Assembly: GCA_964519995.1 (NCBI GenBank)
Contig: CAZFLY010000014.1
Span: 1-52,438 of the forward strand
Direction of reading: 5' to 3'
Origin: CAZFLY01 sp964519995
GTDB lineage: Bacteria > Planctomycetota > Phycisphaerae > Sedimentisphaerales > Anaerobacaceae
DNA length: 52,438 bases
The notes below the pieces were generated by a model. That model worked only from the letters and a program-made list of their open reading frames with translations. It had not been told where the DNA came from and made no database searches. Below, in pieces: positions 27,247-35,993 of the stretch (its first letter is position 1; the number at the start of each line of letters is the position of its first letter). Made by a program: the position numbers and the translations under genes.

Positions 27247-28278
27247 GTGATGCATAGAACAGGTCTATTTCTGGCTAGTACAGTTGTAGTAGGTCTTGCC
27301 TTACTAATTTGGATTCTCAGTATACCGCAAGTTGTGGAGGAATTACCAGCATCCTTTGAGAAGCAGAAATCTGAGAAACAGGAAGCTGGTGATAAAAGAT
27401 CAAGTCGTTCAACAATAGTTGAGCTGCCAGTTTCGGATGAAACACACGAGCACACAACAACGTCAGTCCCGTCACAAAAGCATGAATCCAAGGTTGTCGA
27501 CAGATATCTCAAACAGGTAGAAGGGGAACAAGAAACAATAGAACGGGACGATGACCGACGAGAGAAGGAAGCAAATATTCGGACCGCGGCCAGGTTGGCC
27601 AGCTTCATGGACACAGGCGACACCAGTGAGCTTGATCAGATATCCCGGGAGGATATTGATTCTTTCGCAGATTTCGTAATCGATAACTTCGATCGGGAGG
27701 ATGTCGCAGAATTCGCATGGGCTCATGGAAGGATCCCGGCCCAAATCATACCCTGTAAGAAGTTTCAGTTGAAACAATTTCTAATTGGATGGTATCACTC
27801 ACTCCGAGGAAACGAAAAAGAAACGAATGGGCATGAGGCCAAAAGTACTGTCTCTGGGGGCTATGTCGCCTTCTTAGGCAACTACGACAACACTTATGGA
27901 CGAGGAGACGAAGGCACTTACGAACCAACAGGCACAGTCGGCCTAGCTCCGATCTACGTGGGCTTCTCTAACGAACTGGATGAATATGGGCAAATCGTTG
28001 CAACAGCTCCTAGTTTTCCTGAGCAAACAGCTACGATATACGGGATTTTTGAAAACAGAGGACCAGCAAAGAGGCTAAGCCATGTTATGGCAATTTGGCG
28101 CGATGCCTCAAATAAAGTCCTCTTTCAAGAATGCGAACCGATTCATCCGGGGGCAGGTTCAAACTACGTCTGGCTTCACCTCGAGGATGGCTGGCCTCGA
28201 GGCATATATCGACTCGAGATTTGTGATCCTAAAGACAGATTTGCAGTGCTGGGTTCGGGTACATTTGAGATCGAATGA
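27247..28278 (+). CDS. Membrane-anchored hypothetical protein
   Basis: Protein of 343 residues with an N-terminal membrane anchor (LFLASTVVVGLALLIWILS), a long charged, probably unstructured or helical linker (to about residue 165) and a C-terminal beta-rich domain (about 200-343; YVAFLGNYDN, IYGIFENRG, SGTFEIE). The last part resembles domains that describe protection or ligand strength in surface proteins (W..G.Y.LEI), but I do not recognise the family. Start is GTG with GGAGG 9 bases upstream; the ATG directly after it is equivalent. Its stop overlaps the next start (ATGA), so it is coupled to the lipoprotein gene. Confidence 0.65.
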   Translation: MMHRTGLFLASTVVVGLALLIWILSIPQVVEELPASFEKQKSEKQEAGDKRSSRSTIVELPVSDETHEHTTTSVPSQKHESKVVDRYLKQVEGEQETIERDDDRREKEANIRTAARLASFMDTGDTSELDQISREDIDSFADFVIDNFDREDVAEFAWAHGRIPAQIIPCKKFQLKQFLIGWYHSLRGNEKETNGHEAKSTVSGGYVAFLGNYDNTYGRGDEGTYEPTGTVGLAPIYVGFSNELDEYGQIVATAPSFPEQTATIYGIFENRGPAKRLSHVMAIWRDASNKVLFQECEPIHPGAGSNYVWLHLEDGWPRGIYRLEICDPKDRFAVLGSGTFEIE

Positions 28279-30176
28279 ATACGAGAGAGGGACATATTAT
28301 TAAGCGATTCAGTTATTTTATTGTGACTTTTACTCTGATTGGACTTGCAATAGTGCTGTATAGCTGCGGAGGCGGAGGAAGCGGAGGAGGAAGCGGTAGC
28401 AGTTCCCCTTCCCCCACATCGACATCTTATTACATTTCTGGATACGTGAAGACGTCCGGTAGTTCTCCTGTGAGCGGGGTGGGAATTGGCGCTTTCACCA
28501 GTGCGGGTCTCTGGCGCTCGTCGACGACCAGTTCGTCGGGATATTACTACCTTGGAGGTTTGGGTAGCAGAACTTACAGTGTAAAGCCTATAGAAAGTTT
28601 AGCAAATAAGGCTTACACCTTCTCGCCGCCATCTAGAGAGATAACAATACCCCCGAGTTGGAACAATGTCAATTTCACAGCTACCCCGGTTCCTACTGAC
28701 TCCATCACAGTAACCTCGCCCAATGGGGGCGAAACCTTCACTCAGGGAGGCAGGTTTGAAATAAAGTGGACTTCCACCGGAAACATTTCCGAAGTGATAG
28801 TTGACCTTTATAAGGGTTCACAATTCGACTATTCCATCACCCCTTGGGGCACAGACAATGATGGGTCGGTTGTGATCTACCTCTCCCAAGACCAGAGCCC
28901 TAGGTCCGACTATAAAATCAAGATTTATGACGCCTCTAACTCATCGATATATGACTGGAGTAATGGCTACTTCACAATCTCGGAAGAGGTGGAAGATTTC
29001 ATTAAAATAATCTCGCCAAATGGGGGCGAGAATTGGGAGAAAGGACAGCCGCAAACGATCAGATGGAGTTCCGCGGGGAACATATCGACCGTGAAAATCG
29101 AACTATACAAAGGTGTGAACTTGAACCGGACGCTCGGCTCAAACATAGCAAACGTTGGGAGCTACACTTGGACGATTCCAGATATCCAAGAACCGGATTC
29201 CGACTTCCGAATCAGGATGTCGCACTCAGGGGATTACTCGTTGGGCGACTATAGTGACGGCTACTTCACGATAGCGGAGCCATCCGGTGGCGGCCAAGGA
29301 CTCGAAGGTCTTGTTGTACATAATGATACCACCGACACATCCGGACGGGCGTATTTTATCGACAACGGTACTGGAGAGGATGTTCAGGTCTATGTAACGA
29401 ACGTGAACATCACTGCACTCTCGGGTATTCAGGTCCAGTTCCTGGATTCGGACTTATTCGAAGTCTTCATTCTTCAGGATCCGGTTGGAATCTACGATAC
29501 TACAATGAAGATCTACCCTCACAATAGCTTTCACTCAATCACAATGTACGTGGATAGCGATGTCCCGAGATATCACGAGGAGACATCTGACTCGGCGGAG
29601 GGCGAAGCCGATCGTGCATTTGCCGAGTACATCCGTCAAAACGGCGAGTACGGCGGCAGACGCACACCTGAACAACTGGACGCTGAGACTGACTTCTATC
29701 TCTATCTCATCAGGATATTCTCTAAACCTGTGACCCTTGTCTTCGACACTGTAGGGAAGTTAGGCGAGATATCTGGTTCCATATCCACATGGGAGGAGCC
29801 GGACTACTATGAGGTTTACTACGTTGGTTTCGTGCAGCCGATCACAACGATAGTTCGGACGCTCACCGCCGGAGCATCAGGTATCGATGAGACCACCTTG
29901 GATGGTGATTGGTATGTCACTGAAAATATCACGCCATCCTGGTACATGAATATAACACTTGCAAGTGATGGCACCTTCTATGAAGAGGAATTCTACGATG
30001 GATACCTTTATGCAACAGCAACGGGGACTTGGTCCTTCGACTCAACAAGAAACGATTTCATTTTGGAAGCAGTTGGAGGGATGAACGGCATCATATCTGG
30101 AAGTCGTTATGACTTTTACGTGGATGGATACTGGGGGGATGGAAGCCCAGGCTATTTTCGCTGGCAGAGGCAATAG
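28275..30176 (+). CDS. Lipoprotein with repeated Kre9/KNH-like domains
   Basis: Secreted lipoprotein of 633 residues. The lipobox LYSC (Cys near residue 31) is followed by a Gly/Ser linker, a carboxypeptidase regulatory-like beta domain (YYISGYVKTSGSSPVSGVGI), and two copies of a Kre9/KNH-like (PF10342-type) domain (SPNGGETFTQGG and SPNGGENWEKGQ, each ending in GYFTI). A longer unassigned part comes next, then a lipocalin-like C-terminal segment (LDGDWYVTENITPSW). The repeats suggest a cell-surface adhesin or scaffold. It overlaps the upstream membrane-anchored gene by four bases and is probably made with it. No enzyme motif is seen. Confidence 0.75.
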   Translation: MNTREGHIIKRFSYFIVTFTLIGLAIVLYSCGGGGSGGGSGSSSPSPTSTSYYISGYVKTSGSSPVSGVGIGAFTSAGLWRSSTTSSSGYYYLGGLGSRTYSVKPIESLANKAYTFSPPSREITIPPSWNNVNFTATPVPTDSITVTSPNGGETFTQGGRFEIKWTSTGNISEVIVDLYKGSQFDYSITPWGTDNDGSVVIYLSQDQSPRSDYKIKIYDASNSSIYDWSNGYFTISEEVEDFIKIISPNGGENWEKGQPQTIRWSSAGNISTVKIELYKGVNLNRTLGSNIANVGSYTWTIPDIQEPDSDFRIRMSHSGDYSLGDYSDGYFTIAEPSGGGQGLEGLVVHNDTTDTSGRAYFIDNGTGEDVQVYVTNVNITALSGIQVQFLDSDLFEVFILQDPVGIYDTTMKIYPHNSFHSITMYVDSDVPRYHEETSDSAEGEADRAFAEYIRQNGEYGGRRTPEQLDAETDFYLYLIRIFSKPVTLVFDTVGKLGEISGSISTWEEPDYYEVYYVGFVQPITTIVRTLTAGASGIDETTLDGDWYVTENITPSWYMNITLASDGTFYEEEFYDGYLYATATGTWSFDSTRNDFILEAVGGMNGIISGSRYDFYVDGYWGDGSPGYFRWQRQ

Positions 30177-30295
30177 ACCGGAGGGCTATTAACAAAACAT
30201 TTTGAGATTTAGGATTCGGATGTGATGCGGCCTCCTCACAATTACCTAGATTTACTATTGAATATTTGCTATTGGGATTGTGTTTGCTGTTTCAG

Positions 30296-30396
30296 CTAGG
30301 GGGTGAAATTTTTTAGGCTGGCTTGGATGGCGGTTTGGGGATGGTAGGCGAGGTCGCGGGCGGCTTTGGTGATGTCGGCGTAGGTGCGCGGGGATG
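30296..30396 (-). pseudogene. Remnant of NDP-sugar epimerase C-terminus
   Basis: In the frame ending at the TAG at 30298-30296 the minus strand encodes RTYADITKAARDLAYHPQTA and then IQASLKNFTP. This is the usual C-terminus of NAD-dependent nucleotide-sugar epimerases such as UDP-glucuronate 4-epimerase. Nothing upstream continues the protein, and the GC-rich stretch ends abruptly in AT-rich sequence at about 30400. It is a short stump of a lost gene. Confidence 0.6.
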
Positions 30397-30619
30397 ATTG
30401 CTTTTTTACACATCTGCAAGCAAAATTCTTTATAAATTTTCAAAAAAGGCTATTAAATCTTCAATCCGGTTAACTTAAAAAGCGATATTGACAATTGGGT
30501 TTTAATGAAGAAAGATACAGAAGGACAATCTTTTTTACAAAACATTTACAAACTTTATATCCCAAGATCGCCTATAATATAAATAGTGGCGGTCGCTTAT
30601 TGAGCAGTACTCAAAGAAG

Positions 30620-30991
30620 ATGAATAAGGACGTCAGACGCATCAGTACACCTGCAATCAATATGATGGTAGCTTACCATTGGCCTGGCAACGTTAGAGAA
30701 CTGGAAAACTGCATTGAAAGAGCCGTGCTTTTGAGCACCGATGGCGTCATACATGGCCACCACCTGCCGCCGAGTTTACAGACTTCTGACGCATCCGATA
30801 CTATCGGCACCGGCTCACTTGATGAAAGGTTGAACCTGTTTGAGCGCGATATACTTGTAGATGCTCTGAAACGCTGCAATGGAAATATAGCAGCCTCAGC
30901 ACGCGACATGGGTACAACAGCTCGAATCATTGGCTATAAAATCAAGAAGCTCAGCATCGATTACAGACAATTCCGCAGAAAGCTGAGTTAA
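30620..30991 (+). pseudogene. C-terminal stump of NifA/NtrC-type sigma-54 activator
   Basis: These 123 residues hold only the end of the AAA+ domain (YHWPGNVRELENCIERAVLL) and the Fis-type helix-turn-helix (NIAASARDMGTTARIIGYKI). The wording of the HTH (GTTARIIGYKIKKL.IDYR) is typical of the NifA branch. Walker A, Walker B and the GAFTGA loop that contacts sigma-54 are all absent, and upstream sequence is AT-rich and non-coding. The stump could still bind DNA if expressed, but it is more likely a degraded gene. Confidence 0.75.
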
Positions 30992-31090
30992 ACTCTGAAA
31001 TGCCTTCAAAAACACCCGCTGAATCGGAAGTCTCCAAAGAGATTTTGCCTACACAAAGCGCTTAGAGGCAATCGTGCAAAAGTCGCACAA

Positions 31091-31957
31091 TCAGCGCGGC
31101 CAAGCCAATGGAAACGTCTCCAAACGTGAATGCGCGCCAACATGACCATCAAGAAAGGCGCAATGGCCCCTACCGGCTAATTTGTCTCCCGATGGAGCAT
31201 GGTGAAAACCAGCAATAACATCGTAGAATTGACCAACCCCATTTGGCCCAGGTTCGATAAGCCATGGATTATTTCCGACGCTGCTCATCCAACCCTCAGC
31301 CATAGTCTTGTCGCCCGGAAGCATGAATGTGTCATTGAGCCCAGAGTAGTTATAATCCGTATCAACCAACGCACTTTCCTCAGTGAAGGAAAATGTCGTC
31401 GCTGGATGTCTTACCTGGGACAGTCTTTCCACTCTAATACCTTTAAGCCCTCCACCTCGTGGTGTACTTGTTGGGCCAAGATATGCGTTCATTGTGTAAT
31501 TATACCAGGGCTGATAGTTCCTAACACTGTTGCCACCGGCCAAAAAGAATTGGTCTTCAGAACCTCTTAAGGCCAGGCGAGCAAACGTCGGACAGATAAA
31601 GGCCCTCGCATCCTTCATATATGGGAACAGAGTCCCACCATATTCCGGATGACTTCTGAGATTCAAGTCTCCGTTGCACCAGCGAAAGTGCAAATGGTTT
31701 CCTGAAATTCCCGACTCTATCGGATAGGGTTCCATCTGTGTAAAATAGCAGAGATCCGGGTCACAAAAGCAATCGTCGTTATCCTGGACGTACATTTGAA
31801 CTGCAAGTGTATAGGTCTTGATATTGCCTTTACATGCTGCGCCCTGACCAAGCTCCCTTGCTTTATTAAGGGCCGGCATAAGAATTGCCATTAGAACAGA
31901 AATAACAGCAATTACTACTAATAGCTCTATTAATGTAAAACCTTTCTTTGTTTGCAT
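31091..31957 (-). CDS. Type II secretion-like pseudopilin, H-X9-DG type
   Basis: Protein of 288 residues starting with a class III signal: KKGFTLIELLVVIAVISVL, cleaved after Gly with Glu5 of the mature protein. The C-terminal motif (GHCAFLDGHVGAHSR) is the H-X9-DG-like mark of the large planctomycete pseudopilin family. Such proteins are abundant in these genomes, and their role beyond a T2SS/type IV pilus-like location is unclear. It stands alone, with no secretion machinery genes nearby. Confidence 0.85.
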   Translation of the reverse strand: MQTKKGFTLIELLVVIAVISVLMAILMPALNKARELGQGAACKGNIKTYTLAVQMYVQDNDDCFCDPDLCYFTQMEPYPIESGISGNHLHFRWCNGDLNLRSHPEYGGTLFPYMKDARAFICPTFARLALRGSEDQFFLAGGNSVRNYQPWYNYTMNAYLGPTSTPRGGGLKGIRVERLSQVRHPATTFSFTEESALVDTDYNYSGLNDTFMLPGDKTMAEGWMSSVGNNPWLIEPGPNGVGQFYDVIAGFHHAPSGDKLAGRGHCAFLDGHVGAHSRLETFPLAWPR

Positions 31958-32173
31958 TATATTTGCCCCTTACCTATTATGGATTTGCCAGACATTGTAA
32001 TCATTAAATGCACTGATAATATTCGCCAAAGAAGCAAAAAAGACCTTAGAAACTACCCGCTAGAAAAAAATGCCCTACCAGCCTTTTTCCAACGAAATCG
32101 TGAATTTTCAAAACTTCATTTTAACGGCTGATTCTTAATAAATCAACTATTTTTACGTAGTGCACAAGTTTCT

Positions 32174-32896
32174 CTATATAATAAAATTATACAAAAATGC
32201 CCTCTGCCCAATGGAATTTTTACCCTCATTGGTCATTTCACTAAAAAAATAGATTATTTTTTCCGTATACATGTTCTGCGAAGTAGATGATTTTTTGAAA
32301 AAACACTTTCCGACAAAAAGAACCCTTAGAAACAAATAACTGCCATAACCAGCTGATAGCAAAGTACTTAAACTTGAAATTATCGGAGAATTCCTCGGCC
32401 TATAAACCGACACGGGAATATTAAAATTCTTCAAAAAATCTTTCGTCAGTTCTCTACCAGATTCAACTGTCGGGTCAGCTTTATCCGGCAGGCCGCTAAT
32501 CTTTGGAAGGTAAAACAAAATTTGTTTTAGTACTTGATAGACCACTTAAAATGATACCATTTTTCGATTGCCTTCTGCCACTTCGCCAGGGCAAAACACT
32601 TTAACCCATTTAAGGCCCTGGCGGTATATGGAAAAGCGCTGTGAAGTCAGACTTTCTATGGATTCTGGCTGCAGCATGTCAAGATTAACTTTATAAGCAT
32701 GACTCAAACTTTCAAGCCCACTGCAGCTAACGTCCACGTCATTCACATGCAGGGTGAAATGACTAAAACAAATTATTTCTGGACTGACAGAGCTTATCTG
32801 TCGCAGTAGCTTTGAGACAAACTTCTTAAAAAAAGAACTTGAGCTTTCGGTGTCTACTAAGCTCGATGATAGTCCGTTGTGTCCTCGTAAATGCAT
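32174..32896 (-). pseudogene. Two abutting in-frame ORFs, possible broken gene
   Basis: Two open frames (116 and 123 codons) lie in the same reading frame, separated only by one TAA at 32548-32546. The joined protein would be about 240 residues (LHVNDVDVSCSGLESLSHAY in the first part; KISGLPDKADPTVESGRELT in the second). I recognise no family. An inactivated gene is the simplest reading, but chance open frames in AT-rich DNA cannot be excluded. Confidence 0.3.
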
Positions 32897-33414
32897 TCGC
32901 CGTCTGATTGAAGTAGCTGTTAGTTAGCTTATGCATTATTTTCGAGCCAAGAAGATTTGGTCTGGTGATCTTTGGCATAAGGTCCTTAGCCTTTTGAGTT
33001 ATTCTTAACTGGTTACATGTCAAAACCTATACACGGCATTACTTTTTGAGCCCTTCTCAGGGGATGATCAGATTTTCCGGCCAGGGAATTCCTGCCCGTT
33101 AATGCTCATTCGAAAGGTATAAGGGAGACATTGTTGTTATTACGAAAACTCAATAATAACTGATAGGAATGAAAAAACACGACCGAAAAAACCTCGCGTA
33201 ATCACATAGGAAATCACCAACATCTTCCAACACAAAAAAAACAAGGGAAAAACAGAACTTTTTGAGCAGTTTTTCCGAGTAAATGTTCGAATATATATAT
33301 TCAGCGGGATGCCTGAGCAATAGTCGGCATTAAGAGCAATGCGAATTTAGGCTTACTGTGCGATAAGTTTATAACGGGAAAAACCGCAGCGTAGATTAGA
33401 AAGGAGATAAAACA
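32897..33414. other. Intergenic stretch
   Basis: No convincing gene or strong repeat is seen. A short minus-strand open frame (65 codons from 33023) has no recognisable features. The promoter for the SAP-domain gene is presumably near the 3' end. Confidence 0.35.
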
Positions 33415-33633
33415 ATGCCTGCAACAGCGGTCACAAATAAACCGATGACAATGTCCGATATTAAGCAAAAAGCAAAAGGGCTTGGAATAATACCCGGCAA
33501 AATGAAAAAAGCCGAACTCATTCACGCCATTCAGATAGCAGAAGGCTGCACACCGTGTTATGGCAGGTCAAATGGCCAATGTCCCCACACCGACTGCTGC
33601 TTCATGAAGGATTGTTTGAAAACCAGGCTCTGA
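33415..33633 (+). CDS. Small SAP-domain protein
   Basis: Protein of 72 residues. The first half is a SAP/Rho-N-like helix-loop-helix (MSDIKQKAKGLGIIPGKMKK, then AELIHAIQIAEG), a DNA/RNA-binding fold. The second half has five cysteines (CTPCYGRSNGQCPHTDCCFM) that could bind a metal. As I recall, the combination is common as a short protein in planctomycetes and deltaproteobacteria. A strong AAAGGAG precedes the ATG by 8 bases. Role is unknown; a nucleic-acid-binding function is inferred. Confidence 0.8.
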   Translation: MPATAVTNKPMTMSDIKQKAKGLGIIPGKMKKAELIHAIQIAEGCTPCYGRSNGQCPHTDCCFMKDCLKTRL

Positions 33634-33667
33634 TGCTTATCTAAGAGCGAAAGTATCGGGGCATAAC

Positions 33668-34669
33668 TCAAGATAGCTTTTCTGCAACCAGATCGAGGAT
33701 AATCTGCTTTGCGTTTTCCACAGGTCCCGGCAGATAAGCCCCCGCTGCCATTTTGTGGCCGCCGCCACCGAACTTCGCGGCAATCTCGTTAACATTAACG
33801 GCGCCTTTGCTGCGAAGCGAGCACCTGATTCGCCCGTCTTTTAACTGAATGAACAGAGCTGATACCTTGACCGTCTTTATACGATGACACTCATTTATAA
33901 GATTCTCCGTATCCTCGTACATGGCACCGGTCCTATCGAAGTCGCTTAGCAATATGTGCTGGCTCGCATATTGGTCATCAAGATGCAATTCGAGCGTGTT
34001 CAGCATAGCAGTCATCAGTTTGAACCGTGGGTATGAGAAATTCTTGTACAGTTTCTCGTAAAGTTTAACGGGCTCTGCCCCAATCTCGATTAGCTCAGCG
34101 CAACCGCGATACACCCTGCTATCAGTGTTTCTGAATTGAAACCAGCCTGTATCAGTGGAAATCGCAACAAAAAGAGTCTCTGCAATCCTCTTAGTTACTG
34201 GCCAACCGGCAAATTTCAGCAAATCAAGTATAATCAGACCCGTCGCAGCAGCAGCCGAATCTATTAACTCTATGTCCCCCAGACCATCGGAGGTAACATG
34301 ATGGTCTATCACAAGGACAGGCTTTCCGACCTGTTTGAGGTACTCGTCAAATTCATCCAATTGACTATGACTGTTGGTATCAACAATTATAATCAAATCA
34401 AATTCACCTAACCGCTCTGCTCTTAGCTGTTCAGAACTAATGTCCTCACCAAGCACGGACGCTTTTTGAGCAAAGATAAATTGATACCACTGTGGAATTG
34501 GTGAGAGCATAAGAATCTTTGCGTTTTTACCCAGTGCAGTCAGGGTATCATGCATCGCAACCACGCAACCACAGGCATCACCATCTGGCCTTGAATGTGT
34601 GGTAATAAGGACATTGCTGGATGTATTGACCAACTTTACCGCTTTTTCAAAATCAGTGTCGCTTATCAT
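33668..34669 (-). CDS. nrnA: DHH/DHHA1 phosphoesterase, NrnA-like
   Basis: Protein of 333 residues matching the bifunctional oligoribonuclease/pAp phosphatase NrnA. Motifs are THSRPDGDACG (metal ligands), IIVDTN, the DHH triad in VIDHHVTSD, STDTGWF, and the DHHA1 substrate motif FGGGGHKMAAG near the C-terminus. NrnA degrades nanoRNA dinucleotides and the sulfur-assimilation by-product pAp to AMP. It is monocistronic. The gene name is by family; closely related DHH proteins with other nucleotide preferences exist. Confidence 0.88.
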   Translation of the reverse strand: MISDTDFEKAVKLVNTSSNVLITTHSRPDGDACGCVVAMHDTLTALGKNAKILMLSPIPQWYQFIFAQKASVLGEDISSEQLRAERLGEFDLIIIVDTNSHSQLDEFDEYLKQVGKPVLVIDHHVTSDGLGDIELIDSAAAATGLIILDLLKFAGWPVTKRIAETLFVAISTDTGWFQFRNTDSRVYRGCAELIEIGAEPVKLYEKLYKNFSYPRFKLMTAMLNTLELHLDDQYASQHILLSDFDRTGAMYEDTENLINECHRIKTVKVSALFIQLKDGRIRCSLRSKGAVNVNEIAAKFGGGGHKMAAGAYLPGPVENAKQIILDLVAEKLS

Positions 34670-34683
34670 ATCTGTTTATTATG

Positions 34684-34713
34684 TTTACCCCTCACTAACG
34701 TTCGGGGCTCTGA
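34684..34713 (-). repeat. REP element flanking the RAYT gene (downstream)
   Basis: Read on the minus strand: CAGAGCCCCGAACGTTAGTG, then AGGGG. It shares the CAGAGC...GAGGG layout with the copy at 35221-35245 and lies in the opposite orientation, so the two bracket the transposase gene. It can form a CCCC/GGGG hairpin. Confidence 0.6.
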
Positions 34714-35204
34714 GTGAACGACATCATTTTACCCTGTTCATTTTTAACATATCTGATTGCCGATGCAAGGCTTTCTGTTGTCCAAAGGTATTTTGTACTG
34801 CCATGCCGTGTCCAGTATTTCTTGATTATCGTTTTACTGTTATTGGCTGCTCTTATCGCCCTGGTAGCATAAGCCTTAAAACCAACCATCATCTTCTCCG
34901 GCTTTTCGCTGCCGGATACTACAATATGGACATGATTGCTTCTGACGTGAACCGCGTGTACAAACCAGCCTCGAAATCTGCACACCTGCAGAATCGCTTC
35001 CATAACCGAGTCGCGTTGGCTTTGCTCCAATGCGAACGGCGGATTTTGAATGAGTTTCTGTTCCCTTTGATGCAGGGCTGGTTCAGAGGCTATGTAAGCA
35101 CTGCCATAACGATTGTGTTGCTTATCGACACTGCCTCTCCGATCGCCGTGCAGCCACATCCCATAGGTTGTAAACGTTATAAGATACGCAATAGGATACT
35201 CCAT
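34695..35204 (-). CDS. REP-associated tyrosine transposase (IS200-like, Y1)
   Basis: Protein of 169 residues with the HUH motif of Y1 transposases (VRSNHVHIVVSG) and a downstream region with candidate catalytic Tyr residues (FKAYATRAIR, IRYVKNEQGK). The N-terminus (YLITFTTYGMWLHGDRRGSV) marks the REP-associated RAYT group, domesticated single-copy transposases thought to spread short palindromic REP sequences. The flanking inverted REP copies at 34684 and 35221 support this. The gene appears intact. Confidence 0.88.
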   Translation of the reverse strand: MEYPIAYLITFTTYGMWLHGDRRGSVDKQHNRYGSAYIASEPALHQREQKLIQNPPFALEQSQRDSVMEAILQVCRFRGWFVHAVHVRSNHVHIVVSGSEKPEKMMVGFKAYATRAIRAANNSKTIIKKYWTRHGSTKYLWTTESLASAIRYVKNEQGKMMSFTQSPER

Positions 35205-35220
35205 TCCGTTGTTTTCCCAA

Positions 35221-35245
35221 CAGAGCTGCGACCGTGAGGGAGCGG
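35221..35245 (+). repeat. REP element flanking the RAYT gene (upstream)
   Basis: CAGAGCTGCGACCGTGAGGG, followed by AGCGG, is similar to the inverted copy at 34684-34713. It can fold through CGCTCC/GGAGCG-like pairing when read with the neighbouring bases. Confidence 0.6.
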
Positions 35246-35252
35246 AAATTTT

Positions 35253-35954
35253 CTACGGCCCGGTCCAAGAGCGGCCGACATTCGCCAGCGAATTGATAAG
35301 AAACAAAATCCCTATCCCCACTGGCACCCAATGCACTAAGCTCCTTCGCTTCTTATACCGCATAGCGAACACTACCGCAAGAACCGATGCCTGTACAACC
35401 ATTAGCAATGCGTAATAGGGTGTGTTCCCCAAGACAACCGATAAGCGATCGCCAAGCGCCCACTTCCAAAACCCCACTGTCCAATTGTACACGCAGTTGA
35501 CTGTATATCCCCCCGCATTGAAAGGCCAATTCGTCCACGGCGTCAAGATTCTGGACCACATGGGTGTACCGATTATTGGCAAATACGACCAGCCGTTGAC
35601 AGCCTGCCAGATGCCAGCCGGCAGCGAAAGTAAAATCTGCGCACCGAAGCCCAACAGAATACAGGACCATAGGCTGGGCTTTTTTCTCCTTCTCAACACT
35701 GACCAACAACGCCGTAAAATCAGTCCCGCTGCTCCAACATGAATCACCATCAACAGAACGACTTCCCTATGCTGTTCAATGAGCCATATATAAAACTCGC
35801 TCTTCTTCCAATCACCCTGGAACCACTTTATCGCACTGGCAGTAAATCCCGATACAGTGATAACCGCTGCCAGAAAACCAACCAGGACGAGTAAGAATTT
35901 GAATCTCGCCTTCAGGGATTTCCAGTAGACTCTCAGTGACTTTGCAGACGCCAT
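35253..35954 (-). CDS. Hypothetical membrane protein
   Basis: Protein of 233 residues with about four hydrophobic segments (FLLVLVGFLAAVITVSGF, VVLLMVIHVGAAGLIL, CILLGFGAQILLSLPAGI, ALLMVVQASVLAVVFAM) and a basic N-terminus. The ATG at 35954 is used, giving MASAKSLRVYWKSLKARF; an upstream start at 35978 is possible. I do not recognise the family. It sits 39 bp from the start of ribF's downstream end on the same strand and may be co-transcribed with ribF. Confidence 0.55.
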   Translation of the reverse strand: MASAKSLRVYWKSLKARFKFLLVLVGFLAAVITVSGFTASAIKWFQGDWKKSEFYIWLIEQHREVVLLMVIHVGAAGLILRRCWSVLRRRKKPSLWSCILLGFGAQILLSLPAGIWQAVNGWSYLPIIGTPMWSRILTPWTNWPFNAGGYTVNCVYNWTVGFWKWALGDRLSVVLGNTPYYALLMVVQASVLAVVFAMRYKKRRSLVHWVPVGIGILFLINSLANVGRSWTGP

Positions 35955-35993
35955 GCTATTATTCTGCCAAACCAGCAACCGGCGTATAGTTAA

